This document shows, one piece after another, positions 55,801 through 64,000 of a DNA stretch of 64,000 bases (position 1 is its first letter; each line of letters begins with the position of its first letter). Under the pieces are notes generated by a model. That model saw only the letters and a list, made by a program, of their open reading frames with translations, was not told the origin of the DNA and searched no databases. This stretch comes from Daphnia pulex (taxonomy: Eukaryota > Arthropoda > Branchiopoda > Diplostraca > Daphniidae). Position numbers and translations under genes: made by a program. The stretch lies in NCBI RefSeq assembly GCF_021134715.1, contig NC_060024.1, positions 5,952,001 through 6,016,000 on the forward strand. Direction: 5' to 3'.

Positions 55801-58490
55801 GGACTTCAAGTTAGACACCCTTAAGGATCTGTTGCAGAAAACGTTGAAAATTGCTCCTCGCCAAAAATCTCAGTTTAAGGTGGAAATTGTTTTGCGATCA
55901 CAAGGCTACGATTTGATGTACCATCATATCGGTGGAGATGAACTCGGTGCTCTGATGGAAGGCAAAGCGATGAAAGAGTTGCTCTCTCGCGGCGTCAAGC
56001 TGACTCGCAGCATGGTCATGCTGGGCGGAAATCAATTCAGTTGGAGGCCCAACGATATCGGTTTAGCCCTCGGCGTTGGTCTATCCACTCCTGCTTTCGC
56101 CCGCCACCAGTTATCCTACGGAAACGTCAATACAGCCAACAAGATTGGTCGCTCCATTCAGATCGATCTCGGCATGAATTTCCAGGTATAAACAATTGTC
56201 GATCTAAATTTTAGGATTTTATTAACACTGTGATGATTTATTGATTTCAATAGGTGACCACTTATCTAGCCGTCTACAATCCACTGGGCGTTAGGCAAGG
56301 AATAGTCAAGACGCGCGGGTCGCGCTTCCATTGGCCGGACAACGTCCAGGTTTCATTTTCTCCGGCCGACACTCAGATCGAAATCAAAATGAGCACGCCA
56401 ACAGAAGAGAAGCCGCTGTCTTTACTGTTTACCAGTAAAACCTCGGCCGTCGTGTCCAGTCGAGATGCTGACTCTAAAGGCCTTTCTTACCTTAAAGACA
56501 GCTGCCCCGAATGTGAACCCAACGCTTTGGTTACTCGAGGCGAGAAATTCCGCAAAGGTACAGACAAATCAGCTGACAGAAAGTAAAGAAATCAAATTCG
56601 TTTGGAACATTTTTACGTGTACAGGTTTAGTGGTCCGTGAAAGCATCAACTCTCGACTGGGATTGGAATCGCATGTTGAGGTTAGTGACTGCGAAACTTA
56701 CACGGGCAAGGCTTCCATCGCCAAACTGGTGTACGAGTCGTTCAAACCTTCCGAGATCAATTCGCACGGCAGCGCTCCGGGTTTCTTGGTCATGGGATTG
56801 ATGCAGATGCGCAACTACTTCTACCACTACCCACCCACCGGTACTTGCTCCATGAAAACGGTTCTGCACCGGACTCGAATCAATCCGGCCGAAGCGATTG
56901 AAATCAGATTGAAAGCGGATTCGAACCCACCTCCTTGGAGGAGAGCGCCGCCCGGAGTGACGTACAACAACGTCAAAGGCTCCGTCACTCTACTCGGCAC
57001 TCCCGAACGCAAATGGAACGTCGAAGTCAACGTAGAGAAGGAGCCGTTTAATATTCGGTCGTCGGTAACTGTCAAGATCGCCCGATTAAGTAATCCTACG
57101 CTTGGCGTTCCCAGCCGAGCTCTTTGCGTCAACGTGAAAACAATTTGGTCCGCTCTACCTCAAGATATTTTCGAGACCCCGTCCATCGTCCAGCCCTCCG
57201 TCCATCGTGATGTCACTATGGTCTGGGGTGACGCTCCTGCCAACGAGTGCCCCAAAGCCAATGCCAAAGGTATTTCTACGATGACGGTTAAAGTCGTCGG
57301 AAACATTACGGAATCTCAGCAAGAGGCCGCCACCATCCGCAATTCGTACCCTTACGATCGCTGTGATCTGGACCGCAATGACGCTGGACGTACTGGCATT
57401 GCAGGTCCCATGACTCGGGTGCATATCATTTTTTTATTCTAGTCTATGAAATAATTTGACAAAACATTTTCTATATACTCCACAGGCTTGTTACGACGCC
57501 GTCCTTCATTACGCCACTCCACGCAGTTACAAATTCGACATCAAATACGAGAACATGTCACCTGGTGGTCAGACGGCTCTCGATCGAATCAACACTCTGC
57601 TCAGGCCCGTTCTGCTGCCTTATTTGAGCACCAACAGTCCGTTGACTCCGACCAAAAACGTCGCTGGAACTGGGCACATTGAGCTGAAAGTGGACGTCGG
57701 AGAAGACGACATAAATCTTCTTGTCAAAACGGATCAAGCTCACAGTCAGTACGAGAATATCGACCTCCTCAAGAGTACGCGCGTGAAATTGCGCAACGCC
57801 CGGCTCGACATGTCCCATCTGACGGCCATCGAGGCCGGCTGGGTGGGCGTTTGTGACGTCGCCCCAAAAGCGGTGGTGACCTTTGATAAAACCAACATGA
57901 ACTATGACCTTCCGAAATGCTACACGCTCATATCGGCTGACTGTTCCCCCACTCCGCGCTACGCTATCTTTGCTAGGAAAACCAACACTTCGTTGCCGAT
58001 GGCTGCCAGGGTTCACGTCGGAGGGCACACGCTTGAATTCAACCCGATGACCGACAGTAGCGTTGAGCTGAAAGCCAACGATAAGATAGTCAAGATCGAG
58101 ACGAACAAGCCCTACGTCTTGAGCGACAAGGATAACATTACGCAATACGCCATCGTCAACAAGATTGGAGCCCGCTATTTTGTCCAGGTTCCTGTTCTCA
58201 AGATGAGTATACGCTACACCGGCGATGATATCGTCACCATGATTCCGGCTATCCACCGGTCTCAGTTGTGCGGTCTATGCGGAGATTACAATGGGCAGTT
58301 CTCCAACGAACTGGTTGGCCCGTCGGGTTGCATCATGAGGAACGCCACCGATTTGGCCCAGTCCTACGTTTTGAGAGATAAAAGCTGCAAGGAGACCATC
58401 CCGACTCCAGTTTGTGCTGAACCTGGAAGCGAGAAAAAGTCTTCCGGAATTCTCAGCTATCTCTACCTTGACCGACTCATCCGTTCTTAA
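52836..58490 (+). CDS. vitellogenin-like large lipid transfer protein (1544 aa)
   Basis: A secreted lipid carrier of the vitellogenin/apolipoprotein family. Fourteen exons: 52836-52908, 53064-53209, 53288-53413, 53482-53619, 53693-53997, 54071-54263, 54340-54506, 54580-54783, 54858-55332, 55401-55674, 55755-56185, 56254-56557, 56625-57418, 57486-58490. All phases agree, giving 4635 nt. Signal peptide at residues 1-22 or so (CMFVIFVFFLLETAHCQA). The LPD_N/vitellogenin-N domain spans roughly 25-620 (GQEYQYSYQTYTLTG; the helical stretch in exons 7-9). A DUF1943-like beta-sheet region follows, and a von Willebrand D-type domain lies near the end with LCGLCGDYNG at about residue 1470. No SOD-like N-terminal domain, reported for known Daphnia yolk vitellogenins, and no polyserine tract are present. 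It could therefore be a divergent vitellogenin or a clotting/discoidal lipoprotein relative. Confidence 0.9.
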
Positions 58491-58689
58491 ATGTCACATG
58501 AATTTATATTCAAACCAGACCTGGTATATTTGATTTCCACTCTTTTTACCAAAGATAACATGAATTTTTGGTGGCTATTCTGGTTCTCTTTACTTCTTAC
58601 TTTTGATATCGAGTTCCTTTGAATATATTCCTTAACCTTCTAATTGACACATCTACTGTGCTGGACAAAATTGGACTTCTGGAACTTTA

Positions 58690-58695
58690 AATAAA
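58690..58695 (+). terminator. poly(A) signal of the vitellogenin-like gene
   Basis: AATAAA lies 200 bp after the stop codon, with no competing signal nearer. Confidence 0.6.
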
Positions 58696-58833
58696 TCCTC
58701 TCATAGCTCGAAACTATAGGATCGTTAACATAAAACACGCGCAATTTTAATTCATTCGTTAGTCAACTGTAAATTCTCAGGCAATAATGACTTTAAATAA
58801 GACTAGTAATTACTTCCAAACACGAAAAAACCG

Positions 58834-58915
58834 CGCAGATGGTAGGATTCGAACCTACGCCCTCAGAGAGGAATTGATTTCGAGTCAATTGCCTTAACCA
58901 CTCGGCCACATCTGC
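58834..58915 (-). tRNA. tRNA-Ser (CGA anticodon)
   Basis: Class II cloverleaf with acceptor GCAGATG and CATCTGC, anticodon loop CTCGAAA, and the same long variable arm as its neighbours. Confidence 0.95.
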
Positions 58916-59138
58916 TTGTATGTGAGCAGAGCTCCCATACAATTTCCAAAATTTTCGGCAAGAAAAAACAAACAAAACAAACATGCAAACTTCGGTGTGA
59001 AGTAGGAAAAGTTGTTGATTGTGATACTTGATGCAAAATATATTAGCCTGAGGAAGCGACGAAATCGCTTAATAGTTCAACTTGAAACAGTGCATAAGTT
59101 TTGCCTTGGGTTTTGCATGCATTGCAAAAAAAATGATT

Positions 59139-59220
59139 CGCAGTTGGTAGGATTCGAACCTACGCCCTCAGAGAGGAATTGATTTCTAGTCAATCGCCTT
59201 AACCACTCGGCCACAACTGC
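59139..59220 (-). tRNA. tRNA-Ser (AGA anticodon)
   Basis: Class II cloverleaf with acceptor GCAGTTG and CAACTGC and anticodon loop CTAGAAA. Confidence 0.95.
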
Positions 59221-59423
59221 CGTGACTATTGAAAATGATTTCGCGTAAAAACCCAAATCCAACATATTTCGACTGAGGAACATATTGTTACAAACCTGTG
59301 TATCCCACAATTCGCGTTGCTAATTTGCGTAAGAAAACATTCTAGAGTAATTCTGACCTTTTGTAAAAGACTGTTCTCAAAGTTTTTTTTTTTAAATTCA
59401 ACAATTCGCAAAAACAAAAAATT

Positions 59424-59505
59424 CGCAGATGGTAGGATTCGAACCTACGCCCTCAGAGAGGAATTGATTTCGAGTCAATCGCCTTAACCACTCGGCCACA
59501 TCTGC
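59424..59505 (-). tRNA. tRNA-Ser (CGA anticodon), second copy
   Basis: Nearly identical to 58834-58915, with GGCGATTGACT instead of GGCAATTGACT in the anticodon stem region. Confidence 0.95.
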
Positions 59506-59710
59506 TGATATAACTCTGTTTCGCTCAAGAGTTACAATACCTGTGAACACCTGAAGCAAATTTCGTCTTAGTGTTTCTCAAATTGATGTGGCCTATAATG
59601 CTCTCAGAAAAATATTCATTCTTGAACTGGAGAATCCAATTTATCAACGGTTGGAATATTTTTCATCCAGCAAACTCTGAAAATGAGTGTTTAAATTAAT
59701 ATGACAAGAG

Positions 59711-59863
59711 CGGGGGTTGGCAACTCCCCAGAATCTTCGTACACCCTGGTCCGCCCTGGCCAGAATCTCCCTATCTCTCCTCTCATAGAATCTTTCGGAA
59801 TCTCTAGAATCTCTCTAGAATCCCGAATCTTCGTACACCCAAGTTGTGAGTTGCCAACCCCCG
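59711..59863. mobile_element. 153-bp MITE with a perfect 8-bp target duplication
   Basis: Termini CGGGGGTTGGCAACTC and GAGTTGCCAACCCCCG are exact inverted repeats. GACAAGAG flanks both sides (59703-59710 and 59864-59871). An 8-bp duplication points to hAT, P or Merlin mobilisation. Inside, ATCTTCGTACACCC occurs twice in direct orientation. Confidence 0.9.
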
Positions 59864-59871
59864 GACAAGAG

Positions 59872-61055
59872 GACAATAGTTGGTCACATCTTAGTTCAAT
59901 CACAATTATACTTTTCCTCTCTCTTGTTCATTTTGGCTATTGCGAAAAACTTATAATAGTTGGGCATAATAAAAGAAATTTGTAAATGGACGCAAAGGTA
60001 AGGTAAAAATAATAAAATATCTAGAAGTGGCATAAGAGAAGTTGACTGTTGACTATAAAACACGCAAAAAATAATTAATCCATCCTAAATTTTTTCATAT
60101 CCTAAAGACCGTAACGAATATAATGAAAAGAATGTAATTTTTTTCAACATTTTTTTCACCTTCGCATCTTGTCTGTCGATACTCGATAAGCGATATAGGG
60201 GGAGGGCCGGCGGAGTTTATTCCGGGTTTATTATTTCTGATTACAATTAACCCACGGATGAGTGTTGTAGCTTTCCGGCATTAGGCTACTCGATGTTGTT
60301 ACCGACATACCGACTACCAATTGCAACCAAATCAGCATTTATATAGAACTATCGCGGCCGAGTAGTGGGCGGTGCTGAGATGTCTTTCTGGTCCGCTGTC
60401 GGATCGGTTATTCACAAAAACATTTGACGTGGTGGTGGTTAACTGGTTATGTCGTCGCCCTGGTCTTTTGACTGTTTTGTCGCTGTATATTATATATCTT
60501 TTTCCAGGAAGAAATATACGGTGTCCCGCGGGCACGCCACACGCAAGCGCACCCGTGTTTCAGGGTCCCGAGTCTCTTGTAAAACATCAAACAGACGGAG
60601 AAATATATATGAAAAGGGATTGTTATTTTTACGTAAGGAACAATAATATAAGCGGTATTTCCAATGATGCGGTTAGGTGCAGGGGTGAGAACATTTGTGG
60701 CATATAAACACTGTGCAATGAAATCCCGGAATTGATTTGAGACATTTTGAATGGCCCGCGCTTTTTCTTTTTACGGAATAAGGCGAATTGATGGGATGCA
60801 CTGCTGCTGTGTCCCGGGGAAGATGGTCGTGCAGGCGGGAGAAATATAATGGACGTAATCTCGTCATGTGAACCGACAATGTGGTGTAGTAACCATTTCA
60901 AAGGCGTCTATTACAGAGATCAAAATAGCGTGCATTTTAAATTGCGCGCTATACTGCTGGGAACGTACGTCAACCCAATCGAAATAATAAAAGAAACGCG
61001 CGCCAGATTTTTGAGATTTATGAATTGAATTTTATTTTGTCAGATGAGTTTACTG
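59872..61055. other. intergenic, no supported gene
   Basis: ORFs of up to 111 codons overlap on both strands near 60330-60900 but show no recognisable domain or splice structure. Confidence 0.4.
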
Positions 61056-61123
61056 TCATTTATAGAAGATGACCGTCAGGTATTTATTCACACACCAGCA
61101 GTAGAGGTATATGTCGGTATGAT

Positions 61124-61875
61124 TTAATAACGTCCGTTGCCGCTCTGAGCTGGACCGGATTGAGCCGGAGCATACGCCTGCTGTTGCTGGGCAGGAGCAG
61201 CGAAGGTCTGTTGGGGAGCAGCGAAGGATTGTTGTTGTTGGGGAGCAGAGAAGGTCTGCTGTTGCTGGGCGGCAGGAGCGAAGGAGTCGGTCAAAGGTGC
61301 CGAAGCGGATTGCTGGGCAGATTGCTGCTGGGCCGATGAAGCTGCTGCTGCTGAGGCTGTTGGGTTGACGGTGATGCAAGTGCAGATCTGCTGGGTGGTG
61401 GCCGGTGCGGCGACTCCGCTGATGAAAGCAGAGCTAGCCGATGCTGCTGGGCTGGCTTGTTGCTGCTGGCTGCTGGATTGATCAACCGGAGCGAATGACG
61501 GGCGGCTGCTGGGCGATGGGCCTTGCAATTGTTGGCTTTGACCGGCATAGGCCGGGGGAGCGCTCATCATTCCACCGAGTCCAGGGTTTCCCTGGTTGCT
61601 AATCATATCGAAAACAAAATCCATCAGCCAATCAGTGTCAAATTTTAATCTCACATTAAAAATCTACTTAGAATGTAGTTCAACTTACTGCTGGGAGAGG
61701 TACTGGCCGGAGCAGCTAGCGCTCAACATGGCACAAATCATAACGACCTGCCAGAAAGTCATATATATTAGTTAGAAACAATTCAATACGATTCTATTTT
61801 AAATTCGATTCGAGATTCGATTATAGGCTACAATAATAAGGAGTTGGTATAACTTACAGTTTTGAAGGTATTCAT
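61124..61875 (-). CDS. secreted Gln/Ala/Ser-rich protein (183 aa)
   Basis: Three exons: 61875-61858, 61747-61689 and 61598-61124, with consistent phases and TAA at 61126-61124. Exons 1-2 encode the signal peptide (MNTFKTVVMICAMLSASCSG) and QYLSQ. The mature protein is low-complexity: Pro/Gly-rich, then poly-Gln blocks and Ala/Ser runs, with repeated QQQ.FAAPQQ modules and only two Cys in QQICTCITV. A TATA box lies upstream. The composition resembles cuticle, silk-like or peritrophic proteins; the role is unknown. A 5' micro-exon split inside the signal peptide is also seen in the 9.9-kb gene. Confidence 0.8.
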
Positions 61876-61953
61876 CTTAAATTGAGGAGTGAACTTGATT
61901 GTTGACTGAAGGACTTGTAAAGGTGAAGTGTGATATTCCAAGAAATCCGCAGC

Positions 61954-61962
61954 TCTTTTTAT
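61954..61962 (-). promoter_or_regulatory. TATA box of the Gln/Ala-rich gene
   Basis: The minus strand reads GGTATAAAAAGAGCTG about 80 bp upstream of the ATG. A TCAGTCAAC initiator-like site lies between, near 61900. Confidence 0.7.
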
Positions 61963-61969
61963 ACCCTAT

Positions 61970-62667
61970 ACTCCGCGGTCCAGCAGCAGGCGCATCACCA
62001 CCCAGCAAAAAACACGGAAAACTTTTCTTTTTTTTCCATTGGGATAGGAAAAAAGTTCAATAATCCAGGGAAAAAAACTGACCTCGTTCAAAAATGAAGT
62101 TGAGCTTTCACCTTTTTGTTTTGTTGGGCTATAAAGGCTATTGTCTCGCCGAGAGTTCGAGGTTATAGATTTTAAAATAGAATGTCCAACGATTGACCTG
62201 TTTTCTATTTAGCATTTAAAGGCCTCACAGTCCAGTTTGAACCGCTTGAGAACTAGGCCTATACACAAAACCCAAAATGCATGCGCATGTATACACCTAT
62301 ACATCGCCTATGAGTCATTAGATATACGATTATATGTACTGAGCAGGATTTTAGACTAACAAATTCCAAATAAAAGAATATGAAAGTTCAAAACTATAGA
62401 ATCCTGCTAGAATGTCGAACGCCACATACCTTCCGATGAGCAAACATACAAGTAATCACTGATTTCACTTGTGCCAGGCTGCAGTTTGTTTTCCTCAAGG
62501 AGATGCAGCCTATTCTCCCAACGTCTTCAGGTTAAAGGATATTTTCACAATGGTTTTTAGCCTTGTACGCCACTCCAATGACAGTTGTATTTGAACACAT
62601 ATTTAATATAAAGTCATAGATTAAACTATCTTCTTTCTTAAAAATAGATTCGAAAATTAAAAAGTTT
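61970..62667. other. intergenic, no gene seen
   Basis: AT-rich, with one AGGCCTATA word near 62254; no coding signal. Confidence 0.4.
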
Positions 62668-62749
62668 CGCAGTTGGTAGGATTCGAACCTACGCCCTCAG
62701 AGAGGAATTGATTTCTAGTCAATCGCCTTAACCACTCGGCCACAACTGC
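62668..62749 (-). tRNA. tRNA-Ser (AGA anticodon), second copy
   Basis: Identical in all visible arms to 59139-59220, with anticodon loop CTAGAAA and the long variable arm. Confidence 0.95.
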
Positions 62750-63532
62750 CTTGTAAAAACTGCAAACATTTTATAAATTTAATGTAATGTTTTGAAGTGT
62801 CTCCTTGATATTTTTTTGTATGTCTTAGTCTTTGGCGATGGAGCATTTACCGTGTTTTACATGATCTTTCTAGTAAGAATATGTGCATTTCCATAGAAAA
62901 ATTTGGGTTTTAGAAAGAAGGAGATTTTCAGATTTGCAATATATTAATTTGTTTCCAGAAAGATTTGTTTATACTATGTGGGGCACAAGATTAATGATAA
63001 ATTCGATCATTAGTTTGCTAAGTTTCCATACCGTCTATACGGAGACCACGGCGGAGACAATTTACGCCGGATTTCTGCTGGTTTGATGTAAGGTAGCCTC
63101 AGGACTACGACAGAGACAGCGTAACGAAACCTACAAAAGAAGCGGAGCGTTATTTTCTAAAAGAGAGGTGGCAGCCTGCTGTAAAGCGATAAACAATTCA
63201 TCGTTGCTGCCCTTGAAAGTCGCGAAAGTGGAACAGACATTTCCCGACATTTCCAATTATATTACACACTAATCTTTTTTTTTTTTTTTTGTGAGACATA
63301 CATATATAGCCCAAAAGTGAATCACAACCTACATCATATAGTAGGATATCATGATTATATTTTAAAATCCTGATAAGGAATAACCAATAACGATTGGACC
63401 ATACGGAAAGGTAATCGACGTTTTCGTTTGTTTTCCTTATCTGGTGCCGAGTGCTGCACATACTAGATAGTCTTTCTTGCCACTTTCATCTCGTTTCATC
63501 ACATAAATACACATTTAGCTGCCGTGCGAGAA
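62750..63532. other. intergenic, no gene seen
   Basis: Short ORFs only. The right end should hold the promoter of the next gene, but no clear TATA box is seen. Confidence 0.4.
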
Positions 63533-64000
63533 ATGTTCGACAAGGTATCGATTTCAATGGCGATGATCAAACCGGTCAACTGCAAAAATTTACTGTTTGG
63601 TGTGACTGCTGTAGGCCTATTCACTGTTGTGTTTATCAGTTACTGGCAATTAATAAGACAGCCAAAAACCCCGCCAAAAACAAATAACAGCAGTGACAAA
63701 CTGATATTTAAATGCAGCTGCAATCGGACGTTAAAACAAGTTCCCAACAACAATTCAGACAACAATTCGACGGTACATCGACCTGGCGGTTTCCCGTGGT
63801 GCAGTGCGAATTCATCCACACGCGGAGCACACCAGAAAGTCATCACATATTCATTATTCGCTACTGAGAATTATGAAAATTTGCCAGTGTCTAAACGTTA
63901 TGACACACTGTTACGAAAAATTTTGATTGCGGTGGAGAAACTGTATCCCGGCTGGATCGTCCGGATTTATCACAATTTTCACAGTGAAAACGACCCAGAC
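63533..64000 (+). CDS. type II membrane protein, partial (runs off the window)
   Basis: Open from ATG 63533 to the last base (156 codons, no stop). A short basic start is followed by one hydrophobic anchor at about residues 22-38 (LLFGVTAVGLFTVVFISYW) and then a Pro/Asn-rich stem, the layout of Golgi enzymes. The lumenal part has KCSCN, GGFPWCS and then VITYSLFATENYENL and LYPGWIVRIYHNF. The order SLF...YPGW.VR.YH resembles a set of invertebrate glycosyltransferase-like proteins, but this is a weak resemblance. Confidence 0.6.
   Translation, partial: MFDKVSISMAMIKPVNCKNLLFGVTAVGLFTVVFISYWQLIRQPKTPPKTNNSSDKLIFKCSCNRTLKQVPNNNSDNNSTVHRPGGFPWCSANSSTRGAHQKVITYSLFATENYENLPVSKRYDTLLRKILIAVEKLYPGWIVRIYHNFHSENDPD

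Noticed and set aside
55000-57430. Minus-strand and alternative-frame ORFs within the vitellogenin-like exons
   Set aside because: Shadows of a 1544-codon gene with consistent splicing.

Overview
The window looks like nuclear DNA of a water flea, probably of the Daphnia pulex group. Genes carry short phase-consistent GT-AG introns and TATA boxes. There is a yolk-type large lipid transfer protein, a degenerate Dnmt3-like gene, eukaryotic tRNA-Ile and tRNA-Ser genes, and a very frequent palindromic word (TAGGCCTA, often inside TATAGGCCTATA) in non-coding DNA. The species is inferred from gene content and style, not from an alignment.

Left part (1-15 kb). A minus-strand multi-exon gene (1-3180, cut by the window edge) joins a pogo/Tigger-type DDE transposase to a Ulp1-like cysteine protease. 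Next come a foldback repeat with a TA-flanked MITE nested in one arm (4.1-5.3 kb) and a small hAT-like foldback (5.8-6.1 kb). A degenerate Dnmt3-like gene follows (6.5-9.7 kb: PWWP, ADD and methyltransferase remnants). Two related small secreted-protein genes (9.9-10.6 and 11.6-11.9 kb, minus) and a three-exon gene for a secreted helical protein (12.8-13.8 kb) close the section.

Repeat-rich centre (15-37.6 kb). After a tRNA-Ile there are three large TA-flanked inverted-repeat elements (16.0-19.2 kb). Then comes a nest of LTR retroelements: a gag-only element with both LTRs and a 4-bp target duplication (24.0-26.4 kb), LTRs of other families at 26.7, 27.6 and 29.9 kb, a very young element with apparently identical LTRs (30.66-32.21 kb) sitting inside an older gag, and copies of an unrecognised two-exon protein family. 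A tandem-repeat leader with its LTR (34.0-35.1 kb) and a second, interrupted copy of the 4.1-kb MITE (35.6-37.5 kb) end this part.

Right part (37.6-64 kb). An 11-exon aromatic L-amino-acid decarboxylase gene (minus) has one extra base in exon 5. A second tRNA-Ile follows. Between 43.7 and 51.1 kb lie half-palindromes, a head-to-head inverted pair of single-membrane-span ORFs, and decayed gag and gag-integrase ORFs. A tRNA-Ser(UGA) precedes an intact 14-exon vitellogenin-like gene (52.8-58.5 kb), followed by four more tRNA-Ser genes, a small MITE with an 8-bp target duplication, a Gln/Ala-rich secreted-protein gene (61.1-61.9 kb) and the start of a type II membrane protein (63.5 kb to the edge).

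Exon borders were read by eye from splice motifs and codon phase. No database search was possible.
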